Shown here one piece after another: positions 8,228 through 16,720 of a stretch of 64,000 bases of DNA. Each line of letters begins with the position of its first letter. The stretch's first letter is position 1. The stretch comes from JBCCMQ01 sp039026235 (GTDB taxonomy: Bacteria; Pseudomonadota; Alphaproteobacteria; Rhodobacterales; Rhodobacteraceae). The position numbers and the translations under genes are program-made. Where the stretch lies: the NCBI GenBank assembly GCA_039026235.1, contig JBCCMQ010000003.1, positions 124,001 through 188,000 on the forward strand. The letters run 5' to 3'. A model generated the notes under the pieces. That model did no database searches, was not told the origin of the DNA, and saw nothing but the letters and a program-made list of their open reading frames with translations.

Positions 8228-10665
8228 CCGCTGCGGCAGAGCCCCTTGCGATGACTGCAAAACCTTCGCGTGTTCTCAGCAATGTGCAACGCGTCGGTCT
8301 TTGCATCGTCTTCTGCCTTGTTCTGCTGGTCGTTTTCGGGCCAATGATGGTCCCGTTTCCGCCGGGTGAAACGGTCTGTACGCCGTTTGAGAGACCGACG
8401 CTACGGCATCCACTTGGCTGCAACGACGTGGGCCAGGACCTTCTGTCGGGCATCCTCTTCGGCGGTCGGATCTCGCTTGCCGTCGGGCTGGTGACTGCGG
8501 CGGTTGCGACGGCGCTGGCCACCTTGATTGCCATTGGATCGGCCTGGCAGGGCGGGTTCTTCGACACACTGGTCATGCGATTTGTCGATGCGATTATGAC
8601 CCTGCCATTCCTTCCGTTGGTGGTGGTGCTAAGCGCTTTTTTCGGCGCGTCGTTCACGGTTCAGATCGGCATCCTATGCCTTGTTCTCTGGACCCAGCCG
8701 GTCAGGGAATTACGCGCCCAAGCGCTGAACCTTCGACGTGCAGATTATACCGACGCGTCCCGCTCCATGGGCGGCTCGGGTTGGCACGTCACGACCCGCC
8801 ATATCCTGCCCGAACTGGTGCCATTGATTGTGCCGCAGTTCATCCGAATTGCCCATGCCGCGATCCTAACCGAGAGCGCATTGAGTTTCCTTGGCCTCGG
8901 CGATCCAATTGCCAAAAGCTGGGGCACGATCCTGTTTCACGCAAACGCTCGTACCGCCTTTTTGACGGACGCCTGGGCGTGGTGGGTCATGCCGCCCGGG
9001 TTGCTTATCGCTATGTCGGTTCTGGGTCTTGCTCTTTTGGGCCACGGCGTCGGTGACAGGCGCGAAGATGGGACGGTACCCGGCGCCCAGCGCGACGGGA
9101 CGGCCGCCCAACGGAAAGGCACTGGCGCCTTGGAAGTACGCAACGTGGATCTTTCCTATGGCAGCAGAACGGCGCTGTTCGGTGTCTCGCTTGAGATCCA
9201 AAGGGGCCAGACCCTTGGTCTGATCGGAGAAAGCGGTTCCGGGAAATCCACCCTCGCCATGGCCATGCTGCGGATTGTACCTCCCGCAGCGCGGATCAAT
9301 GGTGGTTCAGTCTGGCTCGAAAACACGGATCTATTGGGCCTTTCCAAAGAGGCCATGCGACTGGTGCGCGGCAAAAGGATCGGCCTTGTCCCTCAGGCTG
9401 CGATGAATGCCCTGAACCCTGTGCGTACGGTGCGCGAACAAATTGCCGAAGCCGTCACGGTCCACGGTGCCAATCGCGCCACCGCCCGCGCCCGCGCGGC
9501 TGAGCTGTTGCAGCTGGTGTCGCTTCCAAATGACCGGCTGTCCGCTTATCCGCACGAATTGTCCGGCGGCATGCGTCAGCGAGTGGCCATTGCTATCGCG
9601 CTGGCGGCCGAGCCAGAGGTTCTTATCGCAGACGAGCCAACGACCGGTCTCGACGTCTTGGTCCAGCAGAGTATCCTCGACCTGTTGCAAGAGCTTTCAC
9701 AACGGCTGGGGCTGACGGTGCTTTTCATCACCCACGATCTTCCCATGGTGGTCCGAAGGGCCGAAAAGCTTGTAATCCTGCAGAATGGTCGGGTGGTGGA
9801 AGAGGGCACACCCGATAGGCTGGCCGAGCATCCGAGAGCCCAGCACACCAGGGATCTCTTTGGGGCGATCCTGCCGTTTCATGGGGAAAAACGCTGGGTC
9901 CGCCCGGTGCCGCAAGATGGCGTGCTTCTCAGCGTTAACAAGGTCGCCGTGACATATGAAACGAGCTACCTTCGGCGTTTGAGCGGCGCCGTGCCAGTAC
10001 CAGCCTTAAAGGGGGTCTCGATAAGCCTGCGCGTGGGCGAGGTTCTGGGTCTCGTCGGAGGGTCGGGGTCGGGAAAGACGACACTGGCCCGCGCAGTTAT
10101 CGGCCTGCAAGAACTGAGCCATGGTGAGATAATCGTTGACGGCGCCGCGCCAATGCCCGGCGGGCCGGCAACGATGATCTTTCAGGATCCTTACCAATCC
10201 ATGCGCGCTGCGATGCGGGTCGGTGATGTGGTATCGGAGCCTATGGAAATCAAAGGCGCCAAGTCACTGACATCTGCGAGAAAGGCACTCGACGATGCGG
10301 GGCTGCCAAGTGATGATGCCTTTTTCGCCCGTCGCCTCGGCTCACTCAGCGGTGGTCAGCGCCAGCGCGTGGCCGTGGCGCGTGCCCTCGTTGCCAAGCC
10401 GAAGCTCCTGGTCGCAGATGAGCCAACCTCAATGCTTGATCAGTCTTTGCGCACCGATCTCTTGGCTCTCTTGGAAAGGCTTAGGTCCAAGCACGGTATC
10501 GGCATTCTTTTCATCACCCATGACCTCGCTCTCGCGCGTCACTTCTGCGACCGGATTGCCGTGATGAAAGAAGGAGAGATCGTTGAAACGGGTGCGGCGG
10601 ACCAGATTATTCAGGCTGCCGCGCACCCTTACACACAAGCGCTTATTGAGGCTGCGGACGCATGA
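8224..10665 (+). CDS. Fused ABC transporter: DppC-type permease + two DppD/DppF-type ATPase domains
   Basis: 813 residues starting at the ATG that overlaps the previous stop. Residues 1-275 are a DppC-type permease (HPLGCNDVGQDLLSG, then the EAA loop DYTDASRSMGGSGWHVTTRH). After a hydrophilic linker come two complete ATPase domains: Walker A GESGSGKST near 334 with LSGGMRQRV near 445 and DEPTTGLD, then Walker A GGSGSGKTT near 610 with LSGGQRQRV near 707 and DEPTSMLD. ATPase-ATPase fusions are well known, but permease plus both ATPases in one chain is unusual. No frameshift or internal stop is seen. The fusion leaves a transporter built from only two chains plus a receptor. Confidence 0.9.
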   Translation: MTAAAEPLAMTAKPSRVLSNVQRVGLCIVFCLVLLVVFGPMMVPFPPGETVCTPFERPTLRHPLGCNDVGQDLLSGILFGGRISLAVGLVTAAVATALATLIAIGSAWQGGFFDTLVMRFVDAIMTLPFLPLVVVLSAFFGASFTVQIGILCLVLWTQPVRELRAQALNLRRADYTDASRSMGGSGWHVTTRHILPELVPLIVPQFIRIAHAAILTESALSFLGLGDPIAKSWGTILFHANARTAFLTDAWAWWVMPPGLLIAMSVLGLALLGHGVGDRREDGTVPGAQRDGTAAQRKGTGALEVRNVDLSYGSRTALFGVSLEIQRGQTLGLIGESGSGKSTLAMAMLRIVPPAARINGGSVWLENTDLLGLSKEAMRLVRGKRIGLVPQAAMNALNPVRTVREQIAEAVTVHGANRATARARAAELLQLVSLPNDRLSAYPHELSGGMRQRVAIAIALAAEPEVLIADEPTTGLDVLVQQSILDLLQELSQRLGLTVLFITHDLPMVVRRAEKLVILQNGRVVEEGTPDRLAEHPRAQHTRDLFGAILPFHGEKRWVRPVPQDGVLLSVNKVAVTYETSYLRRLSGAVPVPALKGVSISLRVGEVLGLVGGSGSGKTTLARAVIGLQELSHGEIIVDGAAPMPGGPATMIFQDPYQSMRAAMRVGDVVSEPMEIKGAKSLTSARKALDDAGLPSDDAFFARRLGSLSGGQRQRVAVARALVAKPKLLVADEPTSMLDQSLRTDLLALLERLRSKHGIGILFITHDLALARHFCDRIAVMKEGEIVETGAADQIIQAAAHPYTQALIEAADA

Positions 10666-11243
10666 CACGCATGATCGTTCTTCTCTTTATTGCGCTTCTT
10701 ATTGGTCCAGCCCACGCCCACGTGGGCGGACACCCATTGACCCGGCTGATCCTGGTTGAGGCCACCGATGAGGGGACACTGGTGACCCTGCAAGTGCCGG
10801 CGCCTCTGGTTTATGCTGCGGCCGCCGACGCGCGCGGCGGGCCGGACGCGCCAATTGATGCCCCATTCTTGACGACAATCCCCGGTCGTTTTGGTCCGCG
10901 CTATGTTGTGGAAGCAGAGGCAATTTCGCAAAATCCCGTCGCGGCGTTCCGCCTGCTTCAGGCCGTTGCTCCCCTGAAAGGCGGCGCTGTGCCGCAGATT
11001 GTTTCCGCGCGGGCCTTCGCCTTTGGCGGTCGCGGCGAAATGCTGGTGGGTGATGCTATGATCGAGGGCGTTTTGCTTTACCCGAAGCAAGTCGATCTGA
11101 CCCTGTTCCCGATGGTAGAGCCGCCCAAGTTGCCGCTGGGTTGGTACATGGAAACCCACGTCAGCGACTTTCGGTCCATCCCAAGCTTCATCACCCAGCG
11201 CATAGGGCCGCTCAAAGCCCCCATCGTCCTCGGGTCGCCCTAG
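10662..11243 (+). CDS. Predicted exported protein of unknown function, linked to peptide ABC operon
   Basis: 193 residues, starting with ATGA overlap on the transporter gene. A short signal peptide (MTRMIVLLFIALLIGPAHA) precedes HVGGHPLTR; no lipobox or membrane segment follows. The rest is beta-rich and Ala/Pro-rich with no domain I recognise. Its place in the operon suggests a periplasmic role related to the imported substrate. Confidence 0.7.
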   Translation: MTRMIVLLFIALLIGPAHAHVGGHPLTRLILVEATDEGTLVTLQVPAPLVYAAAADARGGPDAPIDAPFLTTIPGRFGPRYVVEAEAISQNPVAAFRLLQAVAPLKGGAVPQIVSARAFAFGGRGEMLVGDAMIEGVLLYPKQVDLTLFPMVEPPKLPLGWYMETHVSDFRSIPSFITQRIGPLKAPIVLGSP

Positions 11244-11839
11244 TGGGCCGCTTTCTTTACCTTCTAAACACAGTCGGCACACCAAAATTCATCGCCGATC
11301 CACCGCGCGGGCATACGATCACGGTTGTCGATCAGTACGAATTTGAACGCTCCGATCTCGACGGCGTGGATGGTCTTTTGCTCAGCCAGCATCTGGATGA
11401 GACACATCTGGGCGAACTTCGGGTGACGCTGGCTGCATTTCTCGACGACGGCGGCACCGTTTCGCTTAATGGACCGATTTCCAAACCTTTCCTCGATCCG
11501 CCGGGCGCCTACCACGGCTTGCCCACGCAGGCGGCGCGCGATTGGCTGATCGAAATGGATACACTCCATCCGATCACTAGAGGGGTTCGCGCCGAAGACC
11601 TTTCGATGCGCATGGGCGTGATCGGTTTCTGGGCAAGGGGCTATTTCGAAGCGCCCAGCAACGCCGTTGTACTGACGCGGTTCGCTGTTTCGGGAAAGCC
11701 CGCCGACTGGGTCTGGCGGAGCCCGGGTGGTGGTGCGTTGCTCGTGCATCCCGGCAACGACATCTGGGGTTACGCGGGCGATGACACTACGGCCAGACCT
11801 TTTTTCGCGCAGTTCCTCGATTGGGCGGGTGCAAGATGA
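11243..11839 (+). CDS. Unknown protein with ThuA/GATase1-like fold, copy 1
   Basis: 198 residues from a GTG whose G is shared with the previous TAG stop. The order of elements (DGLLLSQHLD, a FLDDGGTVSLNG segment, a LHPITRGV loop and a late GGGALLVHPGNDIWGY strand-turn) resembles ThuA-like or non-catalytic class I glutamine-amidotransferase folds. No Cys nucleophile elbow (G-x-C-x-G) is present, so amidotransfer is unlikely. It seems paralogous to the next gene and is coupled to it by ATGA at 11836. Confidence 0.7.
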   Translation: MGRFLYLLNTVGTPKFIADPPRGHTITVVDQYEFERSDLDGVDGLLLSQHLDETHLGELRVTLAAFLDDGGTVSLNGPISKPFLDPPGAYHGLPTQAARDWLIEMDTLHPITRGVRAEDLSMRMGVIGFWARGYFEAPSNAVVLTRFAVSGKPADWVWRSPGGGALLVHPGNDIWGYAGDDTTARPFFAQFLDWAGAR

Positions 11840-12450
11840 CGAAGATCGCCGCAATCGATGCCGGGCTTGCCTATCAGACCCGGACCATGGAAGAGCCGCC
11901 TTTCGCTGGGTTTTTTGGTCAGCGTATCGGGTTGCGAGATCTGCCACGCGCCGATCTGCATGACTTGCCCTGCCTAATGATCCCCTGCCGCACGAATGGG
12001 GCGCGCCTGAGCTCGCACAAGGACCAGTTGTCAGAGTATATCGCAACGGGCGGGACCTTGGTGGTAATGGGCGAGACCCATCCAAATCTTTTCATAGATG
12101 GCCTGGACTTCGCGCCCGAGCCCACAAATTTCTGGTGGTGGCTGCAGGAAGGCGCGGATCTGGGCGTCCGCATATCTGCACCGGATCACCCCTTGATGGA
12201 TGGCATGGGCCAGGCCGATGTTACCTGGCATATTCACGGCACTCTAACCTTTGAAGAACCTGCTGAAACGCTGGTGACCTGGAACGACACAGATGGAAAG
12301 GCGCAACCAATCCTATCCGTGCAAAGGCGCGGGCGCGGGTGTCTGATCGTCACCACGCTTGATCCGATCTACCATCATGGGTCGGGCTTCATGCCTGCTA
12401 CGACTGCCTTTCTTCAGCGCTTTCTGCCGGCTCTCTGCACCAACTTGTGA
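11836..12450 (+). CDS. Unknown protein with ThuA/GATase1-like fold, copy 2
   Basis: 204 residues from the ATG overlapping the previous stop. The pattern is the same as in the upstream gene: DLPCLMIPCRTNG, then YIATGGTLVVMGE, a DHPLMDGMG loop, a W/H strand and RGRGCLIVTTLDPIYHHG. There is no nucleophile elbow. Last gene of the peptide-ABC operon. Function unknown; the conserved His and Asp residues could bind a metal or sugar, as in some ThuA relatives, but that is inference. Confidence 0.7.
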   Translation: MTKIAAIDAGLAYQTRTMEEPPFAGFFGQRIGLRDLPRADLHDLPCLMIPCRTNGARLSSHKDQLSEYIATGGTLVVMGETHPNLFIDGLDFAPEPTNFWWWLQEGADLGVRISAPDHPLMDGMGQADVTWHIHGTLTFEEPAETLVTWNDTDGKAQPILSVQRRGRGCLIVTTLDPIYHHGSGFMPATTAFLQRFLPALCTNL

Positions 12451-12796
12451 CCGTCCAGCGCGCCAAAGCTGTCCGGCCGACAGGTTGGTTTTCTGGTTTT
12501 TTCGATCATCATCGGGTGATATTTTCCGCAAGAGCGCTCATGTCCAACTCCAGCCCATTGAAATCTGTGTAGATCGATCAGAGGGGTCAACGCGTGATCA
12601 AGCACTGAGCTGGTTGAGAGCCTTGCCCAGCCGAAAGAGTACCGACAACTTCAGGACCTATGATCGCCAGCCGGAAGTCTGGCTGTAGTTGCGGTCGGCG
12701 GTCGGTCCGGCAACCTTGCGGATAAGTCTTAGAGCCAGCAAAGACTGATCAACCTAGGGCAGCCCAGTCTGTGTTTAACGCGCTTGGTAGAACCTA
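12451..12796. other. Intergenic region, no gene seen
   Basis: Apart from a possible terminator just after the operon (12469-12502) I find no coding frame with family-like sequence and no RNA gene. The right end runs into the SmtB operator. Confidence 0.5.
12469..12502 (+). terminator. Possible rho-independent terminator of peptide-ABC operon
   Basis: CTGTC-CGGCC-GACAG makes a 5-bp stem followed by a T-rich stretch with TTTT and TTTTTT runs. The stem is short, so this is tentative. Confidence 0.35.
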
Positions 12797-12834
12797 ATTG
12801 ACAACAGTTGAATAATCGTTCAATTGTTTTCAAT
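12797..12834. promoter_or_regulatory. SmtB/ArsR operator overlapping a promoter
   Basis: Two 16-nt arms (12797-12812 and 12819-12834) form an inverted repeat around TAATCG with only two mismatches. Its core TGAA-N6-TTCA is the hallmark 12-2-12 SmtB/ArsR operator. A perfect -35 hexamer TTGACA lies inside the left arm at 12798-12803, and a weak -10 (CAATTG, 12821-12826) falls 17 nt further in the right arm. Repressor binding would cover the whole promoter. The repeat ends two bases before the ATG at 12836, leaving no room for a ribosome-binding site. Confidence 0.75.
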
Positions 12835-12835
12835 C

Positions 12836-13153
12836 ATGGTATTCAACCTTCATCTCGATCAGACCACGGAGCTTGCGGATACCTTTGGCCTGCTCTCTGA
12901 TCCCACGCGTTTGTCGATCGTCATTGCCTGCATGGATCAAGAGAGATCGGCGGGCGAGATTGCGGAAAAGCTCGGATCCTCCGCGTCACTTACCAGCCAC
13001 CATCTCCGGTTGCTGCGATCGGCGCGAATCCTGAAGTCGGAAAGGCGCGGCAAGCAGGTCTTCTACACGATGGCCGATGCCTGCGTGCACAGCGTGCTGA
13101 AGATCATGATCGAGCACCTATTCACCCATCATCACCACCACGAAAGCCATTAG
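12836..13153 (+). CDS. smtB: SmtB/ArsR-family metal-responsive repressor
   Basis: 105 residues; winged helix with ELADTFGLLSDPTRLSIV and the recognition segment SLTSHHLRLLRSARI (52-65). The alpha-5 zinc site of SmtB/CzrA (Asp-x-His...His-x2-Glu/His) appears as D81-A-C83 and H94, with T97/H98 at the end. One His is therefore replaced by Cys and the last ligand must come from the tail, which is HHHHHESH (98-105). No alpha-3 Cys motif of the arsenic/cadmium type is seen. It is followed by the metallothionein gene with a 10-nt gap. No ribosome-binding site precedes the ATG, and the promoter position suggests a leaderless mRNA. It probably represses itself and smtA until Zn or Cd rises. Confidence 0.88.
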   Translation: MVFNLHLDQTTELADTFGLLSDPTRLSIVIACMDQERSAGEIAEKLGSSASLTSHHLRLLRSARILKSERRGKQVFYTMADACVHSVLKIMIEHLFTHHHHHESH

Positions 13154-13163
13154 GAGACACGCT

Positions 13164-13331
13164 ATGCCTGAGGTGCCCCAACAAGTCTGCGCCTGCGATA
13201 CCTGCGTTTGCATTGTAAATGTCGATGACGCCGTAAAAAAAGATGACCGCAACTATTGCAGCGATGAATGTGCGGACGGCCATCCGCAAGGCAAAGGCTG
13301 TGGCCACGCCGGATGTGCCTGCGACGCGTAA
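13164..13331 (+). CDS. smtA: SmtA-type bacterial metallothionein
   Basis: 55 residues, with AGGAGA six bases before the ATG. Nine cysteines (9, 11, 14, 16, 32, 36, 46, 51, 53) and two histidines (40, 48) follow the SmtA plan: C-x-C-x2-C-x-C, then YCSDECADGH, then GCGHAGCAC. This matches cyanobacterial SmtA, which holds four zinc ions in a Zn4Cys9His2 cluster with a zinc-finger-like fold. It should buffer Zn, Cd or Cu in the cytoplasm. It lies directly behind its likely repressor and forms one operon with it. Being so short, it is easily missed by gene finders. Confidence 0.93.
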   Translation: MPEVPQQVCACDTCVCIVNVDDAVKKDDRNYCSDECADGHPQGKGCGHAGCACDA

Positions 13332-13445
13332 TTCGCGATCCTGTCACGCGGTGTGCCTGACGATGATCGCTAGTCGGCCGTAGAGCCGTGTGAAAAGTTG
13401 GCACCGCGACCGCAGCGGCGGGCATTTACGGATGTCAGCGCAAGC

Positions 13446-13473
13446 GCCCGGGCAGAGCGAGTACCGCCCGGGC
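13446..13473. other. GC-rich hairpin 8 bp downstream of katG
   Basis: Two copies of GCCCGGGC (13446-13453, 13466-13473) are each palindromic and can pair with each other over a 12-nt loop. It lies between the ends of smtA and katG, so it could stop or protect either transcript. There is no T-run, so it is not called a rho-independent terminator. Confidence 0.35.
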
Positions 13474-13480
13474 ATTTGAC

Positions 13481-15658
13481 TTAGGCGACCATATCGAACC
13501 GGTCGGCGTTCATCACTTTCGTCCAGGCAGCGACGAAATCCTTAACGAACTTGGGTCCGTTGTCGTCCTGCGCATAGACCTCGGCATAGGCCCGCAGGAC
13601 CGAGTTTGAGCCAAAGACCAGGTCGGCGCTCGTCGCACTCCACTTGGTCTCGCCCGTGGCGCGATCCCGAAGTTCGTAGGTGCCGCCGTCCATTGGGTGC
13701 CAGCTGAACGACATATCGGTCAGGTTCACGAAGAAGTCCGTGGTCAACGCACCTTCGCGGTCGGTGAAGACGCCGTACTGGTTGCCGCCATGGTTGACGC
13801 CTATGACCCGTAGGCCGCCCAGAAGCACGGTCATCTCGGCGGCTGTCAGGCCCATGAGCTGTGCGCGGTCCAGCATCATCTCTTCGGCTGAGACGGCGTA
13901 CTGCTCTTTCTGCCAATTTCGGAACCCGTCGGCGACCGGTTCAAGTACGCTGAAACTTTCAGCGTCGGTTTGTTCGTCGCTGGCGTCGCCGCGTCCCGGT
14001 GTGAACGGCACGTCGACCGTGTGGCCGCCCGCCTTGATCGCCTGCTTCAGACCGACGTTTCCGCCCAAGACTATGAGGTCCGCAATGGACGCCCCGGTTA
14101 CATCCGCGATGGGCCCCAGGATGCCGAGCACCTTCGCCAGTCGCTTGGGTTCATTCCCCGCCCAGTCCTTTTGCGGCGTAAGGCGGATGCGGGCACCGTT
14201 GGCACCTCCACGCTTGTCCGATCCGCGGAAGGTTCGGGCGCTGTCCCAGGCAGTGGCAATCAGCTCGGCCGAGGTTAGCGGGCTGTCTTCTATCATCTTT
14301 TCGACGGCTGCCACATCGTAGGCGGCATTGCCCGCGGGGATCGGATCCTGCCAGATCAGATCTTCTGCAGGCACGTCGGGGCCGTAATAGTTCGCGCGCG
14401 GGCCCATGTCGCGGTGGGTCAGTTTGAACCAGGCGCGGGCAAAGGTGTCCTTGAAGTAATCGGGATCGTCTTTGAAGAGCTGACAAATCTCGTTGAATAC
14501 CGGATCAACCTTCATCGCCATGTCCGCGTCCGTCATCATCGGATTGCGCCGCTTGGACGGGTCGCCTGCATCGACAGGCTTTTCCTCGTCCGGCATATCA
14601 ACCGGTGCCCACTGCCAAGCTCCGGCGGGCGATTTTGTCAGCTCCCATTCGTAGTTGAACAGATAGTCGAAGTAGCCCATGTCGAACTTGGTCGGTTCCT
14701 TCGTCCAGGCGCCCTCGATCCCGGAAGTGAAGGAATTTGACGCCGTCCCGTTGTGGTTCGGGTTCATCCAGCCAAGACCCTGTGTCTCGAAGCCGGCTGC
14801 TTCAGGCTCTACGCCGATATTGTCGTCGGCCATGGCGCCATGGGCTTTTCCGACGGTGTGCCCGCCACAGGTCAGGGCGGCCGTCTCTTCATCGTTCATC
14901 GCCATCCGTGCGAAGGTTTCACGCACATGCGCAGCGGTTCTTGCGGGATCCGGACTGCCGTTAACGCCTTCTGGGTTCACATAGATCAGGCCCATGTGGA
15001 CTGCCGATAGCGGGTTCTCAAGCGTCGATGCGTCTTCCAGGTCGCCATAGCGGTTTTCAGAGGGCGCCAACCATTCGCTTTCAGAGCCCCAATAGACGTC
15101 TGTTTCCGGTGCCCAGATGTCTTCGCGGCCAAAGCCAAAGCCGAATGTCTTCAGACCCATCGACTCGTAGGCCATGTTTCCTGCAAGTATGATGAGGTCG
15201 GCCCAGGAGAGCGCATTTCCGTATTTCTTTTTGACCGGCCAAAGCAGACGGCGCGCTTTGTCCAGGCTGGCATTGTCTGGCCACGAATTCAGCGGAGCGA
15301 ACCGGATGTTGCCCGACCCTGCGCCGCCGCGCCCGTCCTGCATTCGGTACGATCCGGCAGAGTGCCACGCGAGGCGGATCATCAGTCCGCCGTAGTGTCC
15401 CCAGTCAGCGGGCCACCAGTCCTGGCTGTCCGTCATCAGGGCTTTCAGGTCGGTCTTGACGGCTTCGAAGTCCAGCTCCTTCACCGCGTCGCGATGATTG
15501 TAATCTGGATCCATCGGGTTTGTACGGGCGCCATGCTGGTGCAGAATGTCGAGGTTCAAGGCGTTCGGCCACCATTTGGTCACCGGCTTTTCCATCGAGG
15601 TGTTGCCACCGTGGTTCACAGGGCATCCGCCGAGCCCGTGCATGTTGTTCCCGTCCAT
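13481..15658 (-). CDS. katG: Catalase-peroxidase KatG
   Basis: 725 residues, the standard length for this two-domain haem enzyme. The N-terminal domain has the distal triad segment RLAWHSAGSYR, the Tyr of LIYVNPEGVNG that joins the Met-Tyr-Trp crosslink, and the proximal haem-ligand His in TCGGHTVGKAHG. The C-terminal half repeats the fold without haem (SAELIATAWDSARTFRGSDKRGG). It breaks down hydrogen peroxide in the cytoplasm. AGGAG precedes the ATG. It is transcribed away from oxyR across a gap of about 110 nt, the usual arrangement for peroxide-induced control. Confidence 0.98.
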   Translation of the reverse strand: MDGNNMHGLGGCPVNHGGNTSMEKPVTKWWPNALNLDILHQHGARTNPMDPDYNHRDAVKELDFEAVKTDLKALMTDSQDWWPADWGHYGGLMIRLAWHSAGSYRMQDGRGGAGSGNIRFAPLNSWPDNASLDKARRLLWPVKKKYGNALSWADLIILAGNMAYESMGLKTFGFGFGREDIWAPETDVYWGSESEWLAPSENRYGDLEDASTLENPLSAVHMGLIYVNPEGVNGSPDPARTAAHVRETFARMAMNDEETAALTCGGHTVGKAHGAMADDNIGVEPEAAGFETQGLGWMNPNHNGTASNSFTSGIEGAWTKEPTKFDMGYFDYLFNYEWELTKSPAGAWQWAPVDMPDEEKPVDAGDPSKRRNPMMTDADMAMKVDPVFNEICQLFKDDPDYFKDTFARAWFKLTHRDMGPRANYYGPDVPAEDLIWQDPIPAGNAAYDVAAVEKMIEDSPLTSAELIATAWDSARTFRGSDKRGGANGARIRLTPQKDWAGNEPKRLAKVLGILGPIADVTGASIADLIVLGGNVGLKQAIKAGGHTVDVPFTPGRGDASDEQTDAESFSVLEPVADGFRNWQKEQYAVSAEEMMLDRAQLMGLTAAEMTVLLGGLRVIGVNHGGNQYGVFTDREGALTTDFFVNLTDMSFSWHPMDGGTYELRDRATGETKWSATSADLVFGSNSVLRAYAEVYAQDDNGPKFVKDFVAAWTKVMNADRFDMVA

Positions 15659-15768
15659 ATTGCCATCTCCTGGAGTTTAGAATGAATCTAGGTGATGATC
15701 TTTTCTAGGAAACTGAACCTATAAACGCCAATTGCATTTTGTTAATCTTCCCATAGTTTGAAGTTATG

Positions 15769-16677
15769 ATGAATTTTACCATCAAGCACTTTCGCTATTT
15801 CGATGCCCTTGCCAGGATCGGCCATTTTGGGCGCGCGGCTGATGCATGCTCTATCTCGCAACCGGCGCTTTCCGTGCAGATCAAGGAATTGGAAACGATG
15901 CTGGGTGCGCCATTGGTTGAACGCACCGCGCGCAAGATACGGCTGACCACCTTGGGCGAAGAATTTCTTGTGCGGGCGCGCAAGATCCTGCGCGATGTCG
16001 AAGAGATGTCAGAACTTGCGCGGTCCTCAGAAGGGCCGCTTAAGGGTGCGCTTAGGATCGGGATTATTCCCACCGTGGCGCCCTATCTTCTGCCGGCGAT
16101 CATTCAGGAACTGGGGCTGCATCTGCCGGAACTGGAACTGCATCCACGAGAGTCGATCACGAAGTCGCTGATTGATGATCTGTTGGAATCGCGCCTGGAC
16201 TTCGTTGTTGCCGCATTGCCCGTGTCCGAGCCTTCGCTGCGTGAATTCGCTCTTTTCGACGAAGACTTCGTACTCGTCCGTGCTGCCAAGGATGCTGATC
16301 AGCCGGTTCCTCGGCCTGATAAACTGCCCGAAATGAAGCTTCTGCTGCTTGAAGAAGGCCACTGTTTCAGAGATCAGGCGCTGTCTTTCTGCGACATGCG
16401 CCCTTCTGATCCCAGTCTCGTGATGGAAGGTTCTTCCCTTTCTACTCTGGTTCAAATGGTCAGCGCCGGGCTTGGGCTGACGATCATTCCCGAAATGGCG
16501 GTTCCGCTTGAAACGCGCACCGCAGGTGTGACCGTTTCGCGCTTTGTCGGCGACACCCCCAAGCGCACCGTCGGCATGGTCTGGCGGAAAACCAGCCCAC
16601 TTGATGAGCAGCTCTTGGCGCTGGGCGCGATCATCAGGCAGCTTGGCCAGACCCGCATTGAGATGCTGCAAGGCTAG
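15769..16677 (+). CDS. oxyR: OxyR, LysR-family hydrogen peroxide sensor
   Basis: 302 residues from the second of two adjacent ATGs (15766 and 15769). LysR helix-turn-helix near 5-65 (GHFGRAADACSISQPALSVQIKEL). The redox pair lies in EEGHCFRDQALSFC; with this start the cysteines are C199 and C208, identical to E. coli numbering, which favours the 15769 ATG. On oxidation these form the disulfide that switches on katG. The gap to katG is AT-rich with several CTAG/CTAT tetramers, but I could not assemble a full OxyR site. Confidence 0.95.
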   Translation: MNFTIKHFRYFDALARIGHFGRAADACSISQPALSVQIKELETMLGAPLVERTARKIRLTTLGEEFLVRARKILRDVEEMSELARSSEGPLKGALRIGIIPTVAPYLLPAIIQELGLHLPELELHPRESITKSLIDDLLESRLDFVVAALPVSEPSLREFALFDEDFVLVRAAKDADQPVPRPDKLPEMKLLLLEEGHCFRDQALSFCDMRPSDPSLVMEGSSLSTLVQMVSAGLGLTIIPEMAVPLETRTAGVTVSRFVGDTPKRTVGMVWRKTSPLDEQLLALGAIIRQLGQTRIEMLQG

Positions 16678-16720
16678 CGTTGGTGGTTCCCAGCGACGCG
16701 TCGTTCATTTGATCTTAAGT

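Noticed and set aside
13446..13473. Rho-independent terminator for katG or smtA
   Set aside because: The stem is strong but there is no T-run on either strand; kept only as a hairpin.
15659..15768. A full OxyR binding site (ATAG-N7-CTAT, repeated) between katG and oxyR
   Set aside because: CTAG/CTAT tetramers are present but their spacing (17 bp) does not fit the 10-11 bp pattern.
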